Of a stretch of 64,000 nt of DNA, positions 56,420 through 64,000 are shown piece after piece. The notes below the pieces were generated by a model. That model saw only the letters and a list, made by a program, of their open reading frames with translations. It searched no databases and was not told the DNA's origin. Each line of letters starts with the position of its first letter. The first letter of the stretch is position 1. The translations under genes and the position numbers were made by a program. The DNA comes from Arthrobacter sp. FW305-BF8 (lineage in GTDB: Bacteria > Actinomycetota > Actinomycetes > Actinomycetales > Micrococcaceae): contig NZ_CP084561.1 in the NCBI RefSeq assembly GCF_021789315.1, positions 434,001-498,000 on the forward strand, in the 5' to 3' direction.

Positions 56420-59299
56420 CTAGCTGGCCGTGATGACGTGGGTGGTATGGCTGTACCGGAAGGTGACCGGGCCGCCGTCGTGATTCAGCACGATATTGGA
56501 ACCGTTCGGCGCGCCGTCCTGGCCGTAGTTTTCATCCCAGGAGCCGTTGATGGCTGCCTTGAATTCATACTGCCCGGCCGGAAGCTCTGCCGTGAGTTTC
56601 CACTGGCGGTCCGCCGCATCAAAGGTCATGAACGCCGCCTGACACGCCGGCTGCCAGTCATCCGCGCAGCCCATCTCGCTGTTCAGGCTTCCCGCCACCG
56701 TGACCGAGTCGGGCTGTGGTGCGGCGCCCACCACCACCGTCCGGACATTGCTCACCACATTTGATCCGTCCAGCCTTGCCCGGTACTTCACGTCGGTGCC
56801 GTCGTCGAGGCCCAGGGCGCCCAGGTCGTCCGCCACCGTGTAGGCGGGCGACGAATCATCGGCTGAGCCGATGGCTGTCCACGCCCCGCCCGCGACGCTG
56901 CGCTCAAACCGCACCACGTGGCTGGCCTTCTCCGGGTCCGCCGTGGCAACCACTTCCACGTTCCCCTGGACGGTGCTGCCCTCGGCCGGCTGCTGGATGG
57001 TCAGCGCCGGGTCCGGTACCACGGCGGACCGGGAGGCGCTGACAGACGTGCGGCCGGCGTTGTTCAGGACGACGGCCCGGTACTCCACGGCAGTGCCGGC
57101 GTTCAGTCCCGAAACGTCGTGGAAGACCCGGTAGGGTGCGGTGTCGTCGGTGCCCACACGCCCCCATTTGCCGCCCGGCGTCCGGGCCTCAAAGGTGACC
57201 TCGTAGAACGAGCTGCCGTCGACGTCGGCCGCCACCTGGATGCGGCCGTTATCCCCGGCGGATGTGGCCGTAGCCGCAGCCGAAACGGGAGCTTGCAGCT
57301 CGACGGCCGGTGCCGCCTTCTCGCGGGGGATCCGGCCCGAGGACCGGTAGACGACGGCGGACAGTGGCGGCACCGTGACGGTCAGCTTGCCGTCGGCTGA
57401 GGTCTTGGAGTTTTCGGCGGCGTCGCCATAGATGAGGTTGTAATTGCGCTTGGCGATGTAGGTGGGAACTGCGGCGGTCTGCGGTTCCTCGCTGTTGTTC
57501 AGCACCACCACGTACTCACGCTGGTCCTTGGCGCCGGTGCGCGAGAACGCGTAGATGCCGGGCCCGTCCGACGCGTAGCGGTGCTGGTGGGCGCCGTTGC
57601 GCAGGGCGGGGTGCTCCCTGGTCAGCTGCGCGAGTTCGCGGATCTTGGCGTAGAGGGGATGCCCGGTGTTGAAGTTGTCCGTGGCGTGGGTGGCGTCCGT
57701 GCCGAGGAGATCGTCGTCGAGATAGTCGGGTACCTTGCTGGCGAACAGGGTCTGGCGGGCGTCCTGGTCCCCGCCGGGCCCCGTGAAGCCCTGCTCGTCG
57801 CCGTAGTAGACCACGGGGTTTCCGCGGGAAAAGTACATGAGCTCGTGGGCGAGTTCGTCGCGGGCCACGCGTTCGGCGTCGTCCGCGTCCGGGTTGTCGG
57901 TGCTGATGAAGCTGCCGATCCGGCCCATGTCGTGGTTCCCCAGGAACGTCGGCAGCTGGTAGACGTTGGAATCCGCGTCCGTGTACCAGTCGTCGGCGGC
58001 GAAGAAGGTTTCCAGCGCTTTGGCGTTCTGGCTTTTCGAGGCGAAATTGCGCGCGGCGTCCTGGAACGGGAAGTCGAGGACCGCCTGCATCCTGTTGCGG
58101 GTGGTGAACTGGCTCGTGAAGCTCTTGGAAGTGTCGAAGACTTCGCCGAACATGAAGAACTCGTCCTTGCCGTGCTCCTTGGCGTAGGCGAGAACGTCCG
58201 GCCCGAACTGCTGCCAGAATTCGTCATTGACGTGCTTCATCGTGTCGATGCGGAACCCGTCCACGCCGAAGTCCCGGAGCCACGTCTCGTAGATGTCCGT
58301 CATGCCGGCCACGACCGTCGGGTGTTCGGTGAACAGGTCGTCCAGGCCGAAGAAGTCGCCGTAGAAGGAGTTTTCGCCTGCGAAGGTGGTGTCGCCGCGG
58401 TTGTGGTAGAGCGTTGGGTCGTTGAGCCAGTCCGGGACCTTGAGGTTCTGTTCCGCCGGGTCAAGCACCGGTGTATACGGGAAAGAGGTCCCGGCGTCGA
58501 GCTTCGGGAAGTCCGCGCGGCCGGCGAAATCCCGGTCATCGAAAGCGTTGCCCGCGGCGGTGCGGTACGGCTCCTTGTCCTTGGAGACGTAGCCGGTGCG
58601 GGCACCCTCCTTGTAGCCGATGACGTCGGCGGTGTGGTTGGTGATGATGTCGAAGTACACCTTCATCCCTCGCGAGTGGGCCTCGTCGATCAGCGCTTTC
58701 AGTTCGGCGTTCGTGCCCAGGTGCGGATCGATCTGGGTGAAGTCCGTGACCCAGTAGCCGTGGTAACCGGCGGAACTGTCCTCGGGCTGGACCGCCTTGT
58801 TCTTGAAGCTCGGGGTCAGCCAGATCGCCGTGGTCCCGAGCCCCTGGATGTAGTCGATCTTGTCCAGGAGGCCGTTCAGGTCTCCGCCGTTGTAGAAGCC
58901 CTTGCGGGTGGGGTCGAAGCCGGAGACCATCGGGTCCGGTCCGAGGCCGCCCTGGTCGTTGCCGGCGTCGCCGTTGCTGAATCTGTCCGCCATGACGAAG
59001 TAGAAGTTCTCGCCGGTGACGGGAGTTCGCAGCGAATGGCCCCCTGTTCCCGATTTAGTGTCCGACGGCGGGTCCGGGCTTTTGTTGGCGGCCGCGGCTT
59101 GGGCGGATGCTTGCGTTCGCAAGTCTGCTGCGGTTGGCAAAGCGGCCGTGGTTGGTGTGGCCTGCGCGGGTACGGCCGACGCAGCCAGCAGGAGGAGTGC
59201 GCTCGCTGCCGCCAGAGTTGTTCGGGCGGACTTGGTGGGAACGCTGGCGCGGCGCGTGGACGTCAGGCGCAGGGAATTCAGGCGAGGAACGGTGAGCAT
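56420..59299 (-). CDS. Secreted GH13 alpha-amylase/pullulanase-like enzyme
   Basis: A 959-residue exported glycoside hydrolase. The signal peptide (about 1-47, ending near VPAQA) is followed by the GH13 barrel: MADRFSNGD, YFDIITNHTADV (region I), DGFRIDTMKHV (nucleophile Asp), FMFGEVFD (acid/base Glu) and FLGNHDMGR (region IV Asp). Two Fn3-like modules (about 690-870) follow, then a C-terminal pullulanase X25-type starch-binding module (SVTVAGSLNSEMGC to YSHTTHV). ATG 59299 has GGAAGG 6 nt upstream and starts a proper signal; the upstream frame to 59395 is not needed. It should release maltodextrins for MalQ. Confidence 0.92.
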   Translation of the reverse strand: MLTVPRLNSLRLTSTRRASVPTKSARTTLAAASALLLLAASAVPAQATPTTAALPTAADLRTQASAQAAAANKSPDPPSDTKSGTGGHSLRTPVTGENFYFVMADRFSNGDAGNDQGGLGPDPMVSGFDPTRKGFYNGGDLNGLLDKIDYIQGLGTTAIWLTPSFKNKAVQPEDSSAGYHGYWVTDFTQIDPHLGTNAELKALIDEAHSRGMKVYFDIITNHTADVIGYKEGARTGYVSKDKEPYRTAAGNAFDDRDFAGRADFPKLDAGTSFPYTPVLDPAEQNLKVPDWLNDPTLYHNRGDTTFAGENSFYGDFFGLDDLFTEHPTVVAGMTDIYETWLRDFGVDGFRIDTMKHVNDEFWQQFGPDVLAYAKEHGKDEFFMFGEVFDTSKSFTSQFTTRNRMQAVLDFPFQDAARNFASKSQNAKALETFFAADDWYTDADSNVYQLPTFLGNHDMGRIGSFISTDNPDADDAERVARDELAHELMYFSRGNPVVYYGDEQGFTGPGGDQDARQTLFASKVPDYLDDDLLGTDATHATDNFNTGHPLYAKIRELAQLTREHPALRNGAHQHRYASDGPGIYAFSRTGAKDQREYVVVLNNSEEPQTAAVPTYIAKRNYNLIYGDAAENSKTSADGKLTVTVPPLSAVVYRSSGRIPREKAAPAVELQAPVSAAATATSAGDNGRIQVAADVDGSSFYEVTFEARTPGGKWGRVGTDDTAPYRVFHDVSGLNAGTAVEYRAVVLNNAGRTSVSASRSAVVPDPALTIQQPAEGSTVQGNVEVVATADPEKASHVVRFERSVAGGAWTAIGSADDSSPAYTVADDLGALGLDDGTDVKYRARLDGSNVVSNVRTVVVGAAPQPDSVTVAGSLNSEMGCADDWQPACQAAFMTFDAADRQWKLTAELPAGQYEFKAAINGSWDENYGQDGAPNGSNIVLNHDGGPVTFRYSHTTHVITAS

Positions 59300-59412
59300 G
59301 TTGGACCTTCCGCGAAGCAACGCTGCTTGTCCAGGCGGGGATGCCCGGAATCCGTTGAATGCCGACGCGTCCAAGACAAGCGCATTCACCGCCATAGCCT
59401 GTGATGCGGCCG

Positions 59413-59441
59413 TATTGGCAATGACTAATCTTGTATTGGCT
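59413..59441. promoter_or_regulatory. Direct repeat GTATTGGC upstream of the GH13 gene
   Basis: GTATTGGC occurs at 59413-59420 and 59434-59441, 21 bp apart, about two helical turns, in the AT-richer gap upstream of the amylase. Same-face spacing suggests a dimeric regulator. No matching regulator gene was identified. Confidence 0.4.
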
Positions 59442-59455
59442 TTGTCGATTGCCGT

Positions 59456-60499
59456 TTAGCTTGCCACAATCAGGGCCGTGGGGGAACCCGCCACGAGGCG
59501 GTCGATGGGGCCCTGCGGAAGGCCGGTCTGGGGGTCCAGTCGGAAGGTGGTGATGTCGTGGGAGCGCTCGTGGGCTACATGCAGCCATTCGCCGTGGACC
59601 AGGTGGTGGCGGGGCCAGTCGCCGCCGCTGGCGAAGTCGCGGACCGGGCTAGGCAGACTGCCCTCGGCCGACGGAGTCACTTCCAGCACGCTGATCCGGT
59701 TGGATCCTCGTACGCCGACATAAGCGAAGCGCCCGTCCGCCGACAAGGCAATTTCGGCGGCAGAGTCCCCGTCCTTCGCGCCGTCGGAGGTGGCGGCACC
59801 CTGGCTGACCAGTTCGAATTTCCCTGATGATGAGGCCGCCCGGGCCGCAAAGACCTCGATGGAATACTCGGAAACCACGAACACCGTTCCATCGGAGTGC
59901 TGCACCAGGTGGCGGGGACCGCTGTCCTTCGGAAGCACCACCTCGTGGTCCAGCGCTAGGCCCGTAGCGGGGACGTGGGTCCACACGCGGAGGAGGTCGT
60001 GGCCGAGGTCGGTGGTCATGATGCGGCCGTCAGCGAGTACCAGGCTCGCGTGGGCCCGGCTGGGGCGGTTGTCCAGGTGCGGATCGCTGGATGGTGCCGC
60101 CGGAAGGCGGCTGGTGATGCCGCCGTCGTCCGCCAGTTCGTACAGCAACACCTGGCCGTCACCCCAGCAGGCAACGATCAGGAACTTGCCCTGTGGATCG
60201 ACAGTGACGTGGCAGGCGGCTTCGCCTGCCGCCCAGGGCTCGCCGACGGCTTCGAGGCCGAACTCTCCCCGCCGCCGGTACGCCTGAACGGTTTTGGTGT
60301 TCTCGCCGACGGCGTAAAGCATCGGGAGTTGCCGGTGCACAGCGACGAACGACGGCGAGTCAGCCTTTGCGGCCGTACCGCGCCAGGTTAGCGTCCCGTC
60401 GGGGTTGGCCGATACGGCCCCGATCCCTGCACCGTGGCCGGCGCTGTCCGCGGTGTAGGAGCCGGTCCAGATGAGTGTGTGGGCTTCGCTGTGGGTCAT
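59456..60499 (-). CDS. Lactonase-family seven-bladed beta-propeller protein (6-phosphogluconolactonase-like)
   Basis: A 347-residue propeller of the Pgl/YbhE family: LIWTGSYTADSAGHGAGIG at the N-terminus, SPSFVAVHRQLPMLYAVGE, ACHVTVDPQGKFLIVACWGDG, GPRHLVQHSDGTVFVVSEYS and FAYVGVRGSNRISVLEV are the blade repeats. Family members hydrolyse 6-phosphogluconolactone, but many are uncharacterised. The second of two adjacent ATGs (60499) is favoured because AGGA then sits 7 nt away. Gene is upstream of the amylase on the same strand, 156 bp apart. Confidence 0.88.
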   Translation of the reverse strand: MTHSEAHTLIWTGSYTADSAGHGAGIGAVSANPDGTLTWRGTAAKADSPSFVAVHRQLPMLYAVGENTKTVQAYRRRGEFGLEAVGEPWAAGEAACHVTVDPQGKFLIVACWGDGQVLLYELADDGGITSRLPAAPSSDPHLDNRPSRAHASLVLADGRIMTTDLGHDLLRVWTHVPATGLALDHEVVLPKDSGPRHLVQHSDGTVFVVSEYSIEVFAARAASSSGKFELVSQGAATSDGAKDGDSAAEIALSADGRFAYVGVRGSNRISVLEVTPSAEGSLPSPVRDFASGGDWPRHHLVHGEWLHVAHERSHDITTFRLDPQTGLPQGPIDRLVAGSPTALIVAS

Positions 60500-60710
60500 C
60501 ATCCCATCCTGCCAATAATTGCCGGATTGGGTGTCGGATAACATGGAATTTTCAAAGCCAGTTTCAGAACTGGGAACGTTTGAGATTACCGGAGGTGAGA
60601 ACAATTCACGCAATTCCAGCCTGGGTTCTTTCTACCGGCCGCCGTACGGACCGCCAAGGCTAGTCGGACATATGCACGGAGCGCCCATCATTCAACCGAA
60701 GGACGCATCC

Positions 60711-61532
60711 ATGCCTGTTCGATCATTGCTCTCGCGTTCCACGGTCATCGGCAGGCTGCGCGCCGCCGGCTGTGTTTTCGCCGAAGACGAAGCGGACCTC
60801 CTCCTTTCCGCAGGCCTTGCCCCCAATGAGCTGACCAACGCCGTGCAGCGGCGGGTCGAGGGGTTTCCTCTTGAGCATATTCTCGGCTGGGCAGAGTTTT
60901 GCGGCCTGCGGATCAGGGTGGGGGCCGGAGTATTTGTGCCGCGACGCCGGACGGAACTGCTGGTCCGCGAGGCAGCTGCACTCCTGAGCGCCGCGGGGGC
61001 AGGGCCCGCGGAGAGATTGCCCTCGAGCAAGCCAGTTGTTGTTGACCTGTGCTGTGGCTCCGGAGCCGTAGGCACCGCGTTGGCGGTGCTGGCGCCCGTC
61101 ATCGAGCTACATGCTTCCGACGTCGACCCTGCTGCCGTGCGTTGTGCCCGCCTCAACGTCCTGCCCGTGGGCGGCGCAGTCCATGAGGGCGATCTCTACT
61201 CGGCACTGCCGGCCCACCGTCGAGGCAACGTTGACCTTCTGGCGGTCAATGCGCCGTACGTGCCCACGGCGTCCATCAGCAGCATGCCTCACGAGGCCCG
61301 AGTTCACGAGCCCCGGGTGTCGCTCGACGGCGGGCCCGACGGCCTCGACATCCAGCGCCGGGTGATTGCGGGAGCGGGTGCCTGGCTCAGGCAAGGTGGG
61401 CACCTCCTTATCGAAACGAGCCGGCTGCAGGCTCCGCATACAGCCACGGCCATGGTCAGTGCAGGCTTGAGCCCTCGGATCGCCACGTCAGCCGAACTGG
61501 ACGCCACAGCAGTGATCGGGAAGCTGCTCTAA
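60711..61532 (+). CDS. PrmC/HemK-like N5-glutamine methyltransferase paralogue
   Basis: A 273-residue SAM-dependent methyltransferase. The N-domain includes FPLEHILGWAEFCGLRI, FVPRRRTELLV follows, motif I is VVDLCCGSGAVGTALAV, and NAPYVPTASI replaces the canonical NPPY with NAPY. Classical PrmC methylates the GGQ glutamine of release factors, and its gene normally sits beside prfA, which is absent here. The Pro-to-Ala change and context suggest a paralogue with another target. ATG 60711 has AAGGA 7 nt upstream; the longer upstream frame is not supported. Confidence 0.83.
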   Translation: MPVRSLLSRSTVIGRLRAAGCVFAEDEADLLLSAGLAPNELTNAVQRRVEGFPLEHILGWAEFCGLRIRVGAGVFVPRRRTELLVREAAALLSAAGAGPAERLPSSKPVVVDLCCGSGAVGTALAVLAPVIELHASDVDPAAVRCARLNVLPVGGAVHEGDLYSALPAHRRGNVDLLAVNAPYVPTASISSMPHEARVHEPRVSLDGGPDGLDIQRRVIAGAGAWLRQGGHLLIETSRLQAPHTATAMVSAGLSPRIATSAELDATAVIGKLL

Positions 61533-61588
61533 GTCTGGAACCTGCTGTCACTCTTGCGCGGGCTGACTCTCGTGAAGCTGCCGTCACT

Positions 61589-63678
61589 TCATGTTTTGTG
61601 GTGGTGGTTTTGTCGGGGTTGTTGGCGGGGGTCGATGTGTGGTGGCGGGATGAACCATGGGATTCCGTTTTTGACGTGGATTTTCCACAGTTCTTTGTGG
61701 ATGAGGTGGTGGTGGTGGGTGCAGAGGAGGACGCCGTTGTCGGTGCTGGTGGTTCCGCCTTGTGACCAGTAGGTGATGTGGTGGGCTTCGCACCAGGATG
61801 CGGGGATGGTGCAGTTGGGGAAGGCGCAGCCTTGGTCTCGGGCGTTGAGGGCTTTGCGGATGTGGGGCGGGAAGACCCGGGTGGCGCGGCCGATGTCGAG
61901 GATGCGTCCTTGGGAGCCGAGGAGGACGGGGATGATGTCGGCGTCGCAGGCGATTTTTCGGATGGTGGAGGCGGTGACGGGGCCGGTGTAGGTGAAGGTC
62001 CCGCTGCCGGTGGGTGTGTTGGCGGGCCCGGTGCCCGGCTGCGCGCGGAAGAGGAGTGTGCCGGCCCAGTTGATGCCGGGCAAGCTGGTGACGGGCCGGC
62101 TGCCTGTCAGGGGTTCGGGTTCGAAGGCCTGCCGAGTGCCTGGTGGGAGCTCGGCTTCGCTGGCTGGCTGCGTGTCTGGACCGGCTGGCTGTTCGGTGCT
62201 CCGACCGCTGTCTGTTGTCGCGGTGTCCGGGCGGGTTTGCCCGTTGGTGCGGTGGTTTTTGTTGTAGCGCGGGCCGTGGGCGGCGGTGGTTTTGATGCTG
62301 TTGAGGAGGTCTTGGTAGCCGATGGTGACCATGACTTGGGGGCGGAGTCCTCCGGTGGTGGGCAGGGTGCCGGCGGCGAGGGCTGCCTTGGTCGCGCCGA
62401 CGAGGCCGTCGAGGCGTTGTTGGGCGGGGGTGCGGCGGTCCAGGTCCGGTTCCGGGGCGGGGGCGTTGAAGGCCGTGTCGAGGTCGATAGCGGCGCTGTC
62501 AGTGTTGGTGGCGTCGCTGTTGGTGGTGTCGGGGGTGGTGGTGCGGGGGTTGGTGGCGGTGTTCATGACGGTGGTGAGGACTTCGTATTGGTCGGTGGTG
62601 GCTCGGATTTCGAGGTGGTGCAGGCCGCCGCGTTTGTGGTGGATGAAGACGCCTTGGCGGTGCCGGAGGTTTTCTTCGGATGGTTCGGTGCCGTCCTGGT
62701 CGAGGGCGTCGATGCAGCGGTGGGCGATGCGGGTGAGGAAGTCGTGGTCGTTTTCGATCGCGGTTTGGTGAGGGTGTGTTCCATGTGGGCGATCGCGTCG
62801 GGGTCGGGGATGTGGCGGACTTTGTCCAGGGCGGTGGTGATGATGGTTGCGGCGCGGGAGGAGATGGTTCCGGCGGTGAGGGCGGCGGCGGTTTCTTCGC
62901 AGGCGGGCGGCATGGGCCGGCCGGCGAGTCCGGTGCGGGGGAGTGTGGCGTCGGCGAGGGCGAGGCGGCGGCGTGCTTCGGAGGAGCTGATCCGTAGCCG
63001 GGTGCGGAGGAACTCGGCGGTGTTCCGGGATCCGTCATCGGCCGGGGACCAGGTGGTCGCCGCGCGGACTGGAACCGACTGGGCCGTCATGGCAGCCGAA
63101 GCCGGGGTCTTGGCGGGGACGTCGACGGCGGCAGTTGTGGTGCTCCAAGAGGTAGCGGCGGTGGTGGATGCGGAGGTGGCGACGGAAGCGCCGGAGGGCT
63201 GAGCGCCGGGCGCCGTGGCAGGTTCAGGTTCGGGTTTGCCCCAGCCGGTGGTCCAGCCGGCCGCGCGGCTGGCGGTCTCTGCAGCGTTGATCGCCTCCGT
63301 GCGCGTCAGTTCCACAGCCGCGGCAGCCTGGAGCTGAAGGTACTCGACGCGGCGGGAGAGTTCCTCGGTGAGCTCCGCGAAATCGGCCGCGTCCTGGAAG
63401 CTCGCCGCGGCGAGTTCCGCCGGCGCCGCGGTGATTGCGGTGTCCAGCGCCGCTAGGGACGCCTTCAAATCAGCAGTTGCTGGGCGCAACGCAGGCACGG
63501 CGGCTGTGAAGCTGGCGGCAGCACCGCCGTCGGCCGTGTCCTCAGTAGAGGCGTCAGAAAGGAAACCGGCGGAGGGAACGCTGCGGAACCCGGGGCCGCG
63601 GATCAGAGCGGCGGCGCTGAAGCCGGAGACGTCAGTCCCGGCTGCGGTATCCGCTCGATCTTCCCCAATGGCTTCCAT
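61589..63678 (-). pseudogene. DUF222/HNH endonuclease gene with an internal frameshift
   Basis: This 13E12-repeat-type gene reads as two frames. From ATG 63678 the DUF222 part runs in one frame to about 62770 (VEYLQLQAAAAVELTRTEAI, RISSSEARRRLALADATLPR, DAIAHMEHTLTK). It then goes out of frame and stops at 62563. The adjacent frame continues with AIENDHDFLTRIAHRCIDAL and ends in the HNH domain (GCAFPNCTIPASWCEAHHI, NGVLLCTHHHHLIHK) at 61589. One base is missing near 62761-62770 within CACCAAACCGCG on the coding strand. It is either a mutation or an assembly error. Such genes are multi-copy and of unclear role. Confidence 0.85.
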
Positions 63679-63685
63679 AGGAAAA

Positions 63686-63945
63686 CTATCTCAACAGGGT
63701 CTGACATTTTTGGATGTGACCGGGGACGCTGCAGGCCACGAAGCGGGCGGCAGCACCGCCGTCGGACGATGATGTGTCCGCAACGGCGGTGCCGGACCCG
63801 GCAGAAGCCGGTCGCCCGAAAGCGGGCACGCAAGGCGGCCGGGCAGCAGCCAGGCCGGGCACTGCTGCCCGGCCTGGCATACCGTCCACGCCTTCCCCGA
63901 TGGCTTCCATAGGAAGACACTGTCAGAGGGCTCTGACATTTTTAG
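63686..63945 (-). pseudogene. Tandem partial duplication of the DUF222/HNH 5' end
   Basis: A 74-codon frame from ATG 63910 starts MEAIGEGVDGMPGRAAV, like the MEAIGEDRADTAAG start of the neighbouring gene, and shares the DGGAAA stretch. It then runs into the leader of that gene and stops. Leaders 63679-63713 and 63911-63945 (both with CTGACATTTTT and a TTCCTATGGAAGCC start) align. The period is 232 bp. The remaining 55 bp to the window end show nothing. Confidence 0.65.
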
Positions 63946-64000
63946 TTCTTACCCACACCGCCCAGGGTGCAGGCTCAAGCGGGCAAACCTGAAGCTACCG

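Noticed and set aside
57581..59404. 607-codon plus-strand open frame opposite the GH13 gene
   Set aside because: It is the antisense shadow of a high-GC gene: Val/Gly/Glu-rich composition, no domain, and the minus strand encodes a complete signal peptide and GH13 motifs.
62499..63038. Third-frame 179-codon minus-strand reading of the HNH region
   Set aside because: Pro/His/Arg low-complexity translation with no motif; the DUF222 and HNH motifs lie in the other two frames.

Overview
The window is a high-GC chromosomal segment with C/G-ending codons, mostly short intergenic gaps and GTG/TTG starts behind clear Shine-Dalgarno sequences. Gene content points to Micrococcaceae, most likely Arthrobacter or Pseudarthrobacter: a copper amine oxidase very like the Arthrobacter globiformis phenethylamine oxidase, an HpaD whose catalytic residues fall at the same numbers as the A. 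globiformis/Brevibacterium homoprotocatechuate 2,3-dioxygenase, secreted GH32 and GH13 enzymes, a urease operon and a DUF222/HNH repeat gene. No phage, plasmid, IS or CRISPR was seen, so this reads as core plus catabolic chromosome.

Layout. 1-4.1 kb: end of a membrane protein, YcnI copper protein, radA, FUSC protein. 4.2-17.6 kb: homoprotocatechuate (3,4-dihydroxyphenylacetate) meta-cleavage cluster on the minus strand (hpaG-RraA fusion, GntR regulator, hpaE, hpaD, hpaH, hpaI, gabD, MHS-type transporter, another aldehyde dehydrogenase), with a divergent MobA-type flavin hydroxylase. 17.8-27.4 kb: APC permease, AmiS/UreI channel, glutamate dehydrogenase with an unusual leader, AraC regulator, D-threonine aldolase-like enzyme, TetR, copper amine oxidase, flavin reductase. 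27.5-33.6 kb: phosphate uptake (PHO box, pstSCAB, then convergent DUF47-pit). 33.7-36.8 kb: a candidate structured RNA, two small uncharacterised genes, tRNA-Lys and a divergent hemA. 36.8-44.8 kb: LacI regulator, isochorismatase-like hydrolase, ureABCEFGD and a nickel permease. 44.9-53.6 kb: fructose/fructan system (fructokinase, FrcACB-type ABC transporter, LacI regulator, GH32 fructanase) sharing one operator motif. 53.6-61.5 kb: small lipoprotein, malQ, secreted GH13 amylase/pullulanase, lactonase, PrmC-like methyltransferase. 61.5-64 kb: frameshifted DUF222/HNH gene with a tandemly duplicated 5' end.

How it works together. Aromatic amines oxidised by the copper oxidase give arylacetaldehydes, then arylacetates; hydroxylated arylacetates enter HpaD-E-G-H-I, ending in pyruvate and succinic semialdehyde, which GabD turns into succinate. 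Deamination and urease release ammonia, which GdhA can capture. PstSCAB and Pit give high- and low-affinity phosphate uptake. Fructans cut outside the cell by GH32 are taken up by the ABC system and phosphorylated by the PfkB kinase.

The most unusual signals are not genes. They are: a family of short hairpins with a constant CAAGCTC loop and covarying stems, one copy lying in frame inside ureD; a CAACGCGGGG palindrome family, one copy of which supplies the C-terminus of the GntR regulator; an 84-nt candidate RNA upstream of DUF47-pit; mutually exclusive helices in the gdhA leader; and four matching LacI operators in the fructan locus. All calls come from reading the sequence; no searches were run.
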